Below, piece after piece: positions 16,598-26,145 of a DNA stretch of 64,000 nucleotides (positions within the stretch are counted from its first letter, which is position 1; every line of letters begins with the position of its first letter). Where the stretch lies: positions 146,238 through 210,237 of the forward strand of contig DUBM01000009.1 in the NCBI GenBank assembly GCA_012960305.1, given 5' to 3'. The notes under the pieces were generated by a model. That model was given only the letters and a program-made list of their open reading frames with translations, did no database searches and was not told the DNA's origin. Origin of the DNA: Gammaproteobacteria bacterium (GTDB lineage Bacteria > Pseudomonadota > Gammaproteobacteria > Pseudomonadales > Pseudohongiellaceae). The position numbers and the translations under genes were made by a program.

Positions 16598-19026
16598 AAT
16601 GTTCTCCTCATCTGGAAGGGAGTGCTGTTAACTATAGCGACCACCAAAGAACTGAACCGATAATCTTCTTTAGCTGCGTGTTCCAAGACTTTGCGGATAG
16701 CCGGCGCGTCATAATATTCTAGACCGCGACCAAGTGCATAGGTCATTAATTTCTCACTCATAGTGCCAACGAAGGCATCGGGATTGCTAAGCAGGTCGGT
16801 GCGTAAACCATTAACCCCAACTATAGGTTTGCCACCTGGCAAATTGCCTTTTGTATCGATGGCTGGTTGATCGCTGTTTATCACTCGCACACGTCCAATT
16901 GCGTCAAAATTCTCGAACACTAATCCAATCGGATCCATAACCTCATGGCATTGAGCACAAGCGGGGTTTGCTCGATGTTGAGCCATTCGTTCGCGCATGG
17001 TTAGCACGATTACTTCAGACTGGTTCTCCGGCAGTGCCGGCACATCATCTGGTGGAGGCGGCGGCGGTATGCCTAGTACGTTATCCAATACCCATTTACC
17101 GCGCATAACTGGTGAGGTTCGGGTTGCGTAGGAGGTTACTGTGAGAATGCTGCCGTGTCCTAGCAGGCCGACTCGCGGGCTATCTTCAGGAAGGGTGACT
17201 TTGCGAAAATGATCGCCATAGACATTGGGAATGTCATAGTGCCGCGCTAGTCGTTCGTTCAGGAAAGTATAATCGGCGCTTAACAACTCCATTACATTGC
17301 GATCTTCAGAAATGATATTTCCAAACAGCAGTTCAGTTTCTTGCCGCAAGGATTGCCTAAGATTGTCGTCAAAATTCGGAAACAATCGTGTGTTTGGTTC
17401 GACGCCATCGAGATTGCGCAAATATAACCATTGATTGGCAAAGTCTGCAGCCAAAGAAACTGCCTTTGGGTCTGTTAGCATCCGTTCAACTTGCGCTTCC
17501 AAAACTTTGGGCTCACTGAGCTGATCGTTAATCGCTAGGTTCATCAATTCTTTGTCAGGAATTGTGCTCCATAAAAAGAAAGACAAGCGCGAGGCAAGCT
17601 CGACATCATTCAAGGCATAAACCGTGCCAGAAGCGAAATCTGCTGGGTCTTGTTCGATGCGAAAGAGAAATTCAGGGCTAACTAAAATGGCTCGAATAGC
17701 CATTTCAATTCCCGCTTCGAATCCTGACTCACTATTTGCTCGTTCGAAAAACGCTAATGGTGCGGCGATGTCGTTTTCGACAACGGGTCTGCGAAAGGCC
17801 TTTTGCGCAATGGAAGAAACAATAGAAGTGGCACATTCCATAGTGTCGATTGATTCATCAGGTACGCAGCTAAAGATTCGTTCTCGGCTAGGGGTTTGCG
17901 AAATTCCACTGGACTCAAAAGGGCCAGCTATAGCAACTGAATGTACTGCTGGTTGCTGCCGTGGGGTTCGATCGCGATTAAAGTGAGCGATGTAAGGTTG
18001 CCGTGTGCTTTCCAGTAGAGCAGAGTTTTTCCTTAAAAAAGTTACCGTCACTTCGTGTGGACCAGCAGGAACAGAAACATTTGTCATCAGTCCCGTACCT
18101 GCGCCCCGATCAGAATAATAAAAGGTAGCGAAGCGCTCAGAACGATTTGGAGTGATCTCGAAAATCTCGATTCGTTCACCATCGATTGCGACTTCCATCT
18201 CATGCGTTTCTGTTAATCCTTCAATATTTTCATTGCGGTCGCGGGCTAGCAATACGTCGAGTCGGTAATCGCCATCGCGGGGGAATTGATAAGTGAATGT
18301 TGTCCCACCGCGGGTGCCAAAAGGTAGCCCTTCGAGGCGATCCTCTTGAGTTAGATTGGCAGTAATCTGTTCAACATGGGTCGCAGGGCTATTAAGCGGG
18401 CTGCCCACAGCTAAGCGACTAATTTTTTGTGCTGCCGCCAAGTATCGCTCCATTAGCGCAGGCGAAAGGTTGGTTAGATTCACATTGTCAAAACCGAAGC
18501 TCGCATCGTCTTTAGGCAGCAATTCGGACACATCTACTTCAAGCGCCAAGAGATCACGAATTGCATTTTCATACTGCAATCGGCTCAGGCGGCTAAACGT
18601 TGCTGTGCGGCCAGGGTTTGGATTGTTTAACGCCAGTGTGTCTAGTGAATCAGATAAGTAGGATGTAAATTGGCTGAAGCTTGCTTCATCGGGTCTGGGC
18701 ATTCCCGTTGGAGGCATGGCGTTGGCTCGGAGTTTCCGAAGAACTCTTTCCCAGACATCGGGGTGATCCTGAACGCTGTTCACATCGAAACTGTCTAGTG
18801 CTAAACCACCTGTGTTCAAAGTTTCGTTATGGCAGACAACACAGTATTGATCGACCAAGGCTGAAGGGCTTGTGTTCTGATTAGTAATGGGAATGGAGTC
18901 AACGGTGGCTAGTCCATCAGTTGGCTCGGCAAGATTAGGGATGATGACACCAGCGATTACCATAATTATCACTAGTGCGATCGTGGCAAAAAGGCTGACT
19001 TTCGCTATAAGTTCGGGATTTTTCAT
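16594..19026 (-). CDS. DUF1592/DUF1588/DUF1585 secreted cytochrome-like protein
   Basis: 810 aa. N-terminal membrane helix or signal anchor (about 9-31), then a haem-c-type CVVCH motif (C62, C65, H66) in a PSCyt1-like segment, followed by DUF1587, DUF1595, DUF1592, DUF1588 and DUF1585 regions in the order usual for these planctomycete-type proteins. A second CxxCH (CAQCHEVMDPIGLVFENFD) lies in the DUF1588 part. A carbohydrate-binding-like beta region sits around 225-350 (THEMEVAIDGERIEIFE). Partner of the adjacent DUF1552 protein by ATGA overlap. Function is unestablished; electron transfer in polymer degradation has been suggested for such clusters from context. Confidence 0.9.
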   Translation of the reverse strand: MKNPELIAKVSLFATIALVIIMVIAGVIIPNLAEPTDGLATVDSIPITNQNTSPSALVDQYCVVCHNETLNTGGLALDSFDVNSVQDHPDVWERVLRKLRANAMPPTGMPRPDEASFSQFTSYLSDSLDTLALNNPNPGRTATFSRLSRLQYENAIRDLLALEVDVSELLPKDDASFGFDNVNLTNLSPALMERYLAAAQKISRLAVGSPLNSPATHVEQITANLTQEDRLEGLPFGTRGGTTFTYQFPRDGDYRLDVLLARDRNENIEGLTETHEMEVAIDGERIEIFEITPNRSERFATFYYSDRGAGTGLMTNVSVPAGPHEVTVTFLRKNSALLESTRQPYIAHFNRDRTPRQQPAVHSVAIAGPFESSGISQTPSRERIFSCVPDESIDTMECATSIVSSIAQKAFRRPVVENDIAAPLAFFERANSESGFEAGIEMAIRAILVSPEFLFRIEQDPADFASGTVYALNDVELASRLSFFLWSTIPDKELMNLAINDQLSEPKVLEAQVERMLTDPKAVSLAADFANQWLYLRNLDGVEPNTRLFPNFDDNLRQSLRQETELLFGNIISEDRNVMELLSADYTFLNERLARHYDIPNVYGDHFRKVTLPEDSPRVGLLGHGSILTVTSYATRTSPVMRGKWVLDNVLGIPPPPPPDDVPALPENQSEVIVLTMRERMAQHRANPACAQCHEVMDPIGLVFENFDAIGRVRVINSDQPAIDTKGNLPGGKPIVGVNGLRTDLLSNPDAFVGTMSEKLMTYALGRGLEYYDAPAIRKVLEHAAKEDYRFSSLVVAIVNSTPFQMRRTL

Positions 19027-19516
19027 TTTGGCTCCAGGTGGTTCATCTCGGCTCTAGACGATCCATCTATTTTCCACCAGTCAGATGCTGCTTGCTTTAA
19101 CCCTCTGGAACTCAAGGAGCCAGAGTGGAATTTAAGATTCAAGGTGGAGAATGACTGTTCTAATTCTTCTTATGCCCACAAGATATGGTGCTTTCACGGT
19201 TAAATATGGACAATATCAACCTAGCAAAGTAATCCCCGCACCAGATACTGTCAAGGTGATAATTTTACTTCCTGAACGCGGGTTCTAACGCTCACTAATA
19301 AGACGCCCATCGAACCTAAGTCTTGTGATACATTATCGGGCAATAACTTCCTCTTCTAGAGCGCTTAACCTCTACTGTTTATTACCCTTCTTCGTTCTGG
19401 TGCGCAGAGCTATGAAGGTCTTATGACCAAATGGGACGTGCCAGATTTTCGAGGGATTTCGAAACACGCCACTATAACTGCATTCTTCAAACTAGGAAAA
19501 AATCAGGAGCATTATT
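19027..19516. other. 490-bp divergent intergenic region
   Basis: Lies between the DUF1592 operon (leftward) and the first secreted paralogue (rightward), so it should hold both promoters; I see no convincing -35/-10 pair. A nested inverted repeat is present: TTTTCCACC (19070-19078) with GGTGGAGAA (19143-19151), enclosing CTCTGG with CCAGAG. AGGAG at 19506-19510 serves the GTG start at 19517. Confidence 0.5.
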
Positions 19517-20566
19517 GTGATTCCCGCGCCTAAGTTCAAAATAAAAGCGAAAATAAATTTTCAGTTGAAATCAAAAGGCGTCGTAATCAGCGTTGCCGCC
19601 TGTGTAGCTTTTTCTCTTACTGCAACAGCCTTTGCGCAAACGGACTATGTGCCCTCAAAAACTGAATATGGTCAACCAGACTTGCAAGGTGTCTGGAATT
19701 TTGCGTCACATACGCCCCTGCAGCGGGCAGAAAAATATGGTGACCGAGAGTATGTAACGCCAGAAGAAAACGAGGAAAACCGAAAACAATCAATTGACTC
19801 TTTCGAGGCTAGAGCTGAATCTCATTTTGACGGTGTTGGCGGCTACAACTCTTTTTGGTATGAGCGAGCGGCTATTGGCTATGATCTTCGCACGTCATTA
19901 ATCACCTATCCCACAAATGGACGTATTCCAGAATTGGTAGAAGGCGTTACCATGCAAAGAGGCGGTGTGGGCAGTGATATTCCTGGTGAGCGTCCAGTAC
20001 GATACGTTGTTGGTGGAATCTCAAAAGATGGGCCCGAAGATCGCGGTCTATCTGAACGCTGCATTGTTGGCTTTAATGCGGGGCCACCCTTTATGCCCAG
20101 TAGCTACAATAATAATGTCCAATTAGTGCAACATCGTGATCACGTGGTCATAATTACAGAAATGATGCACGACGCGCGCATTGTTCCATTGAGTCAAGGC
20201 CCTGGGCTCGATGATGGTATCCGGCTTTGGTCTGGTGATTCGCGAGGGTATTGGGATGGAGATACTCTAGTGGTGGAGTCCAAAAACTTTACTAGCATGA
20301 CACAAAGCCTTATCGGTTCACCCAACGGAGATTCCTACGATAAATTTCTCACCGAAAGGTTTACTCGAGTCAACGATGCAACCGTTGAGTATGAATTTAC
20401 GGTCGATGATCCCGGGACGTTCACAGACAAAATCACCGCGATGGTGCCAATGACGCAAGTTGATGGTCTGCTATATGAATATGCTTGCCATGAAGGAAAT
20501 TATGGAATGATTAATTTGCTTCGCGGAGAAAGGCGGCAAGAGATGGATGCGCAGGGAATTCAATAA
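19517..20566 (+). CDS. Secreted protein of an unknown paralogous family (copy 1)
   Basis: 349 aa from a GTG start that has AGGAG about seven bases upstream. Long signal peptide, ending TATAFAQ near residue 41. The mature protein shows the family landmarks shared with the copies at 20793, 23480 and 24531: GQPDLQGVWNF, GGYNSFWYE, GPEDRGLSERC, EMMHDARIVP, SGDSRGYWDGDTLVVE, and YEYACHEGNYGM near the C-terminus. Two cysteines (SERC, ACHEG) are conserved across all four and could form a disulfide. No function is known to me. It is closest in sequence to the copy at 23480. Confidence 0.8.
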   Translation: MIPAPKFKIKAKINFQLKSKGVVISVAACVAFSLTATAFAQTDYVPSKTEYGQPDLQGVWNFASHTPLQRAEKYGDREYVTPEENEENRKQSIDSFEARAESHFDGVGGYNSFWYERAAIGYDLRTSLITYPTNGRIPELVEGVTMQRGGVGSDIPGERPVRYVVGGISKDGPEDRGLSERCIVGFNAGPPFMPSSYNNNVQLVQHRDHVVIITEMMHDARIVPLSQGPGLDDGIRLWSGDSRGYWDGDTLVVESKNFTSMTQSLIGSPNGDSYDKFLTERFTRVNDATVEYEFTVDDPGTFTDKITAMVPMTQVDGLLYEYACHEGNYGMINLLRGERRQEMDAQGIQ

Positions 20567-20792
20567 CTGGGGTTTGAGATTTGAGAGTAAAGCTTAGAAT
20601 TTACTTTTCAGAGCCTCGAGTAAAGCAAAGCTTGGGCTATTTCCGCAATGTTTCGAATCCAAACGTTCCAACTGACTAGTTTCTTCGAATCACAGGAATG
20701 TATTGAGCGCAGTCAGACATTCGCTGGAAAAGATTAGCCAAGCAATCAGACAAGTCAACCCAGCCCAGATCAATTGGTCCCCTTAATTCGTT

Positions 20793-21815
20793 TTATTGTT
20801 CCGCGTCCATTTCCAACCGGCGCGCACCAGCCAAAGAACCCGGCATTGAATAGTTGCCTTCATGACAAGCATACTCATACATGCCTCCTTCAGTGGCATA
20901 GAAACTAAGTTCCGCTGTCCAAGGCTGCAAGTAAATATTGCTGTCTTCAACAGTAAATTGGTAAAAGATTTCATTGTCTGCATAACGACTAAATCTTTCG
21001 GTAATGCGTCCTTCCTTGGTAATAGGGACTGAGCTCTGGCTCATTTGCTGTGGATTAATATTCACAGTTTCAACCACTAGTACGTCGTCTTCATACCAAC
21101 CGACAGAATCACCAAACCATTGTTCAAGCTCGACAGGACGTCGCGTTGCTCGCGCCTCAATGGCAGAGTCAAACATTGGAATAATGCGTGCATCGTGGAC
21201 CATCTCCACCACGATCATGACGTAGTCATCGGTTTGTACGAATTGATAAGTGTTGTTATAGAGTGCGCCCATCATTCCAGGTCCAGCCTTGTTGCCAAAA
21301 CCTAACAGGCACCTTTCAGAATTAGGAAAAGCCTCAGGTCCGCGAAAGTCTCCGACGCCAGTGGCATAGCGGGTACCAAAACTAGCTCGTTCAAAATCGA
21401 ATACTGGGTTTTCTAGTCGCGGCACTCTGCCATTCTCTGGATTAACGATATATGAACTACGATATTCGCCTTTAACCAGGGCCAGGTTCGAACCAGGGCT
21501 TACCCAAAAATTATTGTAGGCCCGAGTGCCAAAGTCATCACCTGCGGCTTCTGGCGTATCGTTTATGCCGTCGCCTTCGTCCAGGCCTCCTTCAAGACCG
21601 GCGATAGGTGTCACAGCAGAAATAGCGAGAGCTTCCTCGGGTGAAACGATCAGGCTTTCCACTCCCGTAGGGCGAGTAAGATTTGTTAAAGATGCATTGG
21701 TCCAAATCCCTTCGAGATCAGGCCGGTCTGCTTGCGCCCAGGCTGAAGAACAGGCCAGCGTGGTCAAAGTCAATAAAGATCCAATTCGAGCAGACTGTTT
21801 TAGTAGGAATGTCAT
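20793..21815 (-). CDS. Secreted protein of the same unknown family (copy 2, inverted)
   Basis: 340 aa on the minus strand, start ATG at 21815 with GGAGG nine bases upstream. Signal peptide ends ACSSAWAQ. Shares RPDLEGIWTN, RAYNNFW, NSERCLLGF, EMVHDARIIP, FGDSVGWYEDDVLVVET and YEYACHEGNYSM with its paralogues, but diverges more in the N-terminal third, where an acidic insertion (GLDEGDGINDTPEAAGDD) is found. The two conserved cysteines are kept. It is convergent with copy 1; the 226 bp between them show no gene and no clear terminator. Confidence 0.78.
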   Translation of the reverse strand: MTFLLKQSARIGSLLTLTTLACSSAWAQADRPDLEGIWTNASLTNLTRPTGVESLIVSPEEALAISAVTPIAGLEGGLDEGDGINDTPEAAGDDFGTRAYNNFWVSPGSNLALVKGEYRSSYIVNPENGRVPRLENPVFDFERASFGTRYATGVGDFRGPEAFPNSERCLLGFGNKAGPGMMGALYNNTYQFVQTDDYVMIVVEMVHDARIIPMFDSAIEARATRRPVELEQWFGDSVGWYEDDVLVVETVNINPQQMSQSSVPITKEGRITERFSRYADNEIFYQFTVEDSNIYLQPWTAELSFYATEGGMYEYACHEGNYSMPGSLAGARRLEMDAEQ

Positions 21816-21912
21816 GTGGTGCCTCCGAGAGGATTAGTTTGCCAATTTGACTAGCTGTATCATAAATGGGGTCAGGGCAAATATACAGTGTTGAATAGCA
21901 ACTCTAGCTCAG

Positions 21913-22806
21913 CTACTCGGCCAGAAAAATCCTAACCCGTTTTATAAAACCTTCAAGCTGGTCGTGATGAACCCAATGGCCGGCTTTTTCAAATGCTTCA
22001 ACCTCCAAAGGGCAATTGAAGTACTTGCTGCGACCGTCGGCTACTGGGTCTGATGCCCAGGACTCAACGCCACGCACTAATAAAGTAGGACAAGTGATAT
22101 CACCCCACAACCCCCTTACTTCTTCGGCAGGTCGACCACTGAATTCGAAAAAACGCACATAGTTGTCGAATTTCCAGCTGAAGGTGCCGTCTTCATTTTG
22201 ATTGCTGCCATGAATAGTTAGATGGCGAGCTTGTGCTTCAGATAAATGAGGGTTTTCATTCTGCATGCGCTGGAATGCATCTTCCAGAGTCGTGTAACGT
22301 CGCGCCAAGCGTCCAGATGATTTACGGAGGTCGTCCATCCAGCTGCGTATCCGTTCGCCCTTGGGGTTTTTCGCTTGTTTCTTAATCATAGTGGGAGATG
22401 GTCCCAAACCTTCAATGGCAACCAATTTTTGCACATTGTTAGGATAGAGAGCTGTGTACATCAGCGCTATAGAGCCGCCCAGAGAATGGCCAATTACAGT
22501 AACTGGGGCCATGCCTTTTTGGTGCAACAATTGCGCGATGTCGTAAACATAATCTAATTGATTATAGGAACCGCCAACCATCCACTCGCTATCACCATGA
22601 CCGCGTAAATCTGGCGCAAAGATGTGATATTCATCGCGGAAATGTTCCGCTACCCAATCCCAATTACGGCAGTGATCGCGGCCACCGTGGATAAGAATCA
22701 TCGGCGGTGCTTCAGGGTTACCCCAATCTACGTAGTTGAGGCGTAGGCGCTGGGAGAAATAGTTGTGTGAGGTCGGGCCAGCGATGCTGAGAGTACTATC
22801 TGGCAT
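21913..22806 (-). CDS. Alpha/beta hydrolase
   Basis: 297-aa alpha/beta-hydrolase fold protein without a signal peptide. Oxyanion-hole region ILIHGGRDHCRNWDW, then PDLRGHGDSEW, nucleophile elbow GHSLGG (Ser), an acid in the strand after TCPTLLVRGVESWASDP, and the C-terminal histidine in AGHWVHHDQ. This is the usual epoxide hydrolase / ester hydrolase layout; the cysteine after HGGRDH and the helical cap are unremarkable. Its substrate is unknown. It sits among the secreted paralogues, 97 bp beyond the start of copy 2, and may be cotranscribed upstream of it. Confidence 0.88.
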   Translation of the reverse strand: MPDSTLSIAGPTSHNYFSQRLRLNYVDWGNPEAPPMILIHGGRDHCRNWDWVAEHFRDEYHIFAPDLRGHGDSEWMVGGSYNQLDYVYDIAQLLHQKGMAPVTVIGHSLGGSIALMYTALYPNNVQKLVAIEGLGPSPTMIKKQAKNPKGERIRSWMDDLRKSSGRLARRYTTLEDAFQRMQNENPHLSEAQARHLTIHGSNQNEDGTFSWKFDNYVRFFEFSGRPAEEVRGLWGDITCPTLLVRGVESWASDPVADGRSKYFNCPLEVEAFEKAGHWVHHDQLEGFIKRVRIFLAE

Positions 22807-23479
22807 AAGAATAATCGATTGTTAAAAACGCATTGATTATAGCCTATTCAAAAGAAATAATGCTTAGGCTTTGGATTTTGAAGAGATGCTGCAGGCTTCG
22901 ATTTATAGGTAAAGAGCATTCGAATTTTGTAAGTATCCTCGTTTGTGACTGAGTCAGAAAGCTAAAGAGCGAAAAAACTGTAGAACGATCCCGTGGAGTT
23001 TCGCAAATATATCATATTTTGAATGTTAGGAAATAATACTAATATTTAATATCACTGTTAAGTATTAGTGTCATTAGGTGCCAGTGCTTATAGATTCATG
23101 CATTTAACCCATGCTGAACCACTGGAATTCGAAACCTCTATCTCTCAGTGCTCGAGGAAAAGGCAGAAATCACCGCATTACTGAGAGTCATACTTATAGA
23201 AAAAAGTAATAACAACACTGAAACAATAACGAAGCAGTTTTTAAAATGCAGAAATATATTCTCTTAAGCGAATAAGCTTTGGGTTTGTTAGGATTCAATC
23301 ATGATGGCTAGAGATAGCTGTTCATATCGGCTTTGGAATTCATGTGATTGTATATAGTGGTAGATAACGTCTAATAACCTCGCTGAACCCAATCGGCATG
23401 CTCAATGACTTCTAATTGGCTATTTACTATGAATTACATTAACTTAGACTCGAGTTTAAACAAGAAAGGGTGAACCGCT
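22807..23479. other. 673-bp intergenic region without a recognisable gene
   Basis: AT-rich region between the hydrolase (leftward) and paralogue copy 3 (rightward). No open frame gives a recognisable product. A ten-pair AT-rich hairpin can form at 23038-23069 (ACTAATATTT with AAGTATTAGT, one G-U) without a T-run. AAAGGG precedes the ATG at 23480. Confidence 0.4.
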
Positions 23480-24499
23480 ATGAGAACACAACTTTTACTA
23501 CTTCTTGCATTATTAGTGGCCCCGATTGGCCTGTCTACAGCCCAGTCTGCTGAAGACTATACAGTGCCTCGCACAGAATGGGGACAGCCTGACCTGCAAG
23601 GGATTTGGAATTTTAATTCTAGTACGCCAATGCAGCGACCCGAACGCTTCGGTACACAGGAGTTTCTAACGCCTGAAGAAGTGGAACAAGACCGCACTCG
23701 TCAGGCAGCAGCCCGTGTGGCGGCCGATGTAGCTGAGGCTAAACTTAATCTTAATCCTCAAGCCCCGCCAGTGGGTGAGAGTACCGGTGGTTACAATAAC
23801 TTCTGGTATGAAACAGCGAGCATTGGAGAAAACGTTCGCACGTCTCTGATTGTCTACCCAGAAAACGGTCGTCTCCCAGCGAGAGTCGAAGGTGCTGCAG
23901 TACATACTGCCAACCTTGGGCCAGATGTCGAAGGTGATCGTCCGGTTCTTGCAGTGTTTGGTGGCATAGGTAAAGACGGGCCAGAAGATCGCGGTCTTTC
24001 GGAACGTTGCTTAATTGGTTTTAATGCCGGACCACCTTTCACTGGCGGTGGTTACAACGCTAACGTGCAGATCATTCAGAATCAGGACCATGTAGTAATT
24101 CTGACTGAGATGGTCCATGACGCTAGAATCGTTCCATTGGATCGGAACGGATCTATCGATGATGATATCCGTCTCTGGTCAGGTGACTCACGAGGTTATT
24201 TCGACGGTGATACTTTAGTCGTTGAAACGAAAAATTTTAGCGACCTGACTCCTAGCTTTAGCCGTTTTGGTAATGCGAAAGACAAGACGTTAACTGAAAG
24301 GTTTAGTCGAGCAAATCGATTCACTGTAGAGTACGCTTGGACTTTGGAAGACCCTTCTACGTTCACTGACAAAATCTCCGCTACCATGCCAATGACTAAG
24401 GTGGCCGGTCAGCTTTATGAATACGGTTGTCATGAAGGTAACTATGGTATGTTAAATATTCTTCGCGGCGAGCGGATGAAGGAACGTCGAGGAGAATAA
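23480..24499 (+). CDS. Secreted protein of the unknown family (copy 3)
   Basis: 339 aa. Signal peptide 1-21 (LLALLVAPIGLSTAQ). Same landmarks as copy 1: WGQPDLQGIWNF, GGYNNFWYE, IVYPENGRLP, GPEDRGLSERC, EMVHDARIVP, SGDSRGYFDGDTLVVET, YEYGCHEGNYGM. Compared with copy 1 it has a longer linker (residues about 75-95, rich in Ala and Pro). AAAGGG lies about ten bases before the ATG. Copy 4 starts 31 bp after its stop, so the two form a tandem pair, probably one transcript. Confidence 0.8.
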   Translation: MRTQLLLLLALLVAPIGLSTAQSAEDYTVPRTEWGQPDLQGIWNFNSSTPMQRPERFGTQEFLTPEEVEQDRTRQAAARVAADVAEAKLNLNPQAPPVGESTGGYNNFWYETASIGENVRTSLIVYPENGRLPARVEGAAVHTANLGPDVEGDRPVLAVFGGIGKDGPEDRGLSERCLIGFNAGPPFTGGGYNANVQIIQNQDHVVILTEMVHDARIVPLDRNGSIDDDIRLWSGDSRGYFDGDTLVVETKNFSDLTPSFSRFGNAKDKTLTERFSRANRFTVEYAWTLEDPSTFTDKISATMPMTKVAGQLYEYGCHEGNYGMLNILRGERMKERRGE

Positions 24500-24530
24500 T
24501 TTCTAGCAACATCCTTTTTCGGAGGAAACC

Positions 24531-25553
24531 ATGAAAAAAGAATTGGTAGCTCTTATGACTATGCTAGCTGTTGTCTTAGTTCCAACACTGGCAGTTAGCC
24601 AAGATGATTTCTCACGCACGCCATCTGGTAAGCCGGACTTCAATGGTAACTACGACATCTCCACGCTTACACCATTCCAGCGCCCGAGTGAATATGGCGA
24701 TCGCCTGTATCTGAACCAAGAAGAAGTACAGGCACTACGAGATCGTGAAATGAATGCCCGATCTAGTGGCTCTGAGCTCAGCAATCCTGACCGTGGCGCT
24801 CCGACTCAAGGTGGAGATATTGGTTCCTATAACGATTTCTGGTTTGACCGTGGCAGTGATGGTTTCACTATCGATGGACAGTATCCAACTTCGATCCTGA
24901 CCTATCCGGAAGATGGTCGCATGCCTGCTCGTACCGCCGAAGGTCAAGTTAAGGCCGATGCGGCACCGAAATTTGCTTGGCCTGAAAGGGAGGGAGCCTG
25001 GTGGTTAGAGACTGGCGATCAACCCTACGACGGTCCTGAGAATCAAACCTTGGCGGTGCGCTGTATCTACCACCAGCCTGCGACCATTCCGATTACGCCG
25101 CGGGTTTATAACAATTTAAAAACAATCGTGCAGACTGAAGACTACCTGATGCTCAATATTGAGTGGATGCATTGGTCACGCATAATTCGCATCGATGACA
25201 AAGAGCACATGCCAGCTACCCTCGCCACCTATGATGGTGATTCAATCGGCTGGTGGGAAGGTGACACTCTTGTGGTAGAAACAATTAATTTCATGGATCA
25301 GCCCCATCAACCGGCTGACCGCAAAGTAATTGAGCGTTTCAGGCCAAACAATGGCGGTGGATTGGTGTACAGCTTTGAAGTAGCAGACGCTGATTATACC
25401 GATTCCTATAGCGGTGAAATGGTTTGGCCGAGCTCAGACCAAGCTAACTATGAGTACGCCTGTCATGAAGGTAATCATGCTATGGCTGGAACGCTCGCGG
25501 GCGCTCGGGTACGAGAAAGAGAACATCGTGAACAGAATGGTTTGGAAGATTAG
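24531..25553 (+). CDS. Secreted protein of the unknown family (copy 4, diverged)
   Basis: 340 aa. Signal peptide 1-23 (ends PTLAVSQ). A strong GGAGG lies seven bases before the ATG. The start of the domain is altered (KPDFNGNYDISTLTPFQRP instead of PDLQGIWN) and the Cys region reads LAVRCIYHQPA, but YNDFWFDRG, LTYPEDGRMP, YDGDSIGWWEGDTLVVET and YEYACHEGNHAM place it in the same family. MHDAR is replaced by MHWSR. It may have taken a different role from its tandem neighbour. A candidate terminator follows at 25614-25662. Confidence 0.78.
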   Translation: MKKELVALMTMLAVVLVPTLAVSQDDFSRTPSGKPDFNGNYDISTLTPFQRPSEYGDRLYLNQEEVQALRDREMNARSSGSELSNPDRGAPTQGGDIGSYNDFWFDRGSDGFTIDGQYPTSILTYPEDGRMPARTAEGQVKADAAPKFAWPEREGAWWLETGDQPYDGPENQTLAVRCIYHQPATIPITPRVYNNLKTIVQTEDYLMLNIEWMHWSRIIRIDDKEHMPATLATYDGDSIGWWEGDTLVVETINFMDQPHQPADRKVIERFRPNNGGGLVYSFEVADADYTDSYSGEMVWPSSDQANYEYACHEGNHAMAGTLAGARVREREHREQNGLED

Positions 25554-25613
25554 ATCAAATTTTAAACAGTAGGTGTTAAATATGTCGGTTCATCAATTGC
25601 ACCGAGTCGATAT

Positions 25614-25662
25614 AGTAACAGTAGAGTAGTTTATAACTGTTACTCAGTAGACTGTTTTTTTT
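25614..25662 (+). terminator. Candidate terminator with two alternative hairpins
   Basis: AGTAACAGT (25614-25622) pairs perfectly with ACTGTTACT (25636-25644). The same upstream arm can instead pair with a second ACTGTT at 25651, which runs straight into eight T residues (25655-25662). It lies 60 bp after the stop of paralogue copy 4, so it probably ends that transcript. Confidence 0.5.
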
Positions 25663-25835
25663 AATATCTTCTTTTTCAAACCAACAATTTAATTCACCTA
25701 ACAGCCATAAAGGTTATACCAGATTGATCTTAGAACGCCGTCTTTAAGATGGTTATATTTCTCGTGGCAAAGTTGAGCGTGGAAAAGCCGGTCAAGGAAG
25801 CAGACAAACTTTATGATGAGTCGAGATCAGAGTGA

Positions 25836-26069
25836 GATGATGAGGACATTGGACAATATTTAGAGTGCAAGATCCCTTATCGAATTCCTTACACTTTGAG
25901 ACACACCCGCGCTGGTGAATTAATCAGCCAGGGACAAGGTGAAAAAGGCCCAAGGGAATTGGGTCACACTAGGGCAATGTTTGAAAGCATCTATGCAGAG
26001 ATTTTGGATGGCTATAAAGATAGGAATGAAGACTATTCTTTGTTAGAACCAAAGAACGTTATCCTCTAG
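25836..26069 (+). pseudogene. Tyrosine recombinase (integrase) C-terminal remnant
   Basis: An open frame without a start, bounded by TGA at 25833 and TAG at 26067, encodes about 77 residues that match the last part of a phage-type integrase. YTLRHTRAGELI holds the catalytic Arg (codon 25899) of box II, RELGHT holds the conserved His (25965), and FESIYAE holds the nucleophilic Tyr (25992). The N-terminal arm and the first catalytic Arg are missing; the sequence just upstream (about 25751-25815) has fragments that may be frame-shifted remains. It lies 77 bp from a tRNA gene, the usual target of such enzymes. Confidence 0.65.
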
Positions 26070-26145
26070 TGGATACTAAAAACTGTATATTTATACAATT
26101 AAAAAATAAATTCCCAATTAAATCAATAAGTTAAATTAAATAAAA

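Noticed and set aside
23038..23069. AT-rich ten-pair hairpin in the 673-bp gap
   Set aside because: All weak pairs apart from one G-C and a G-U, no T-run, and no gene boundary nearby.
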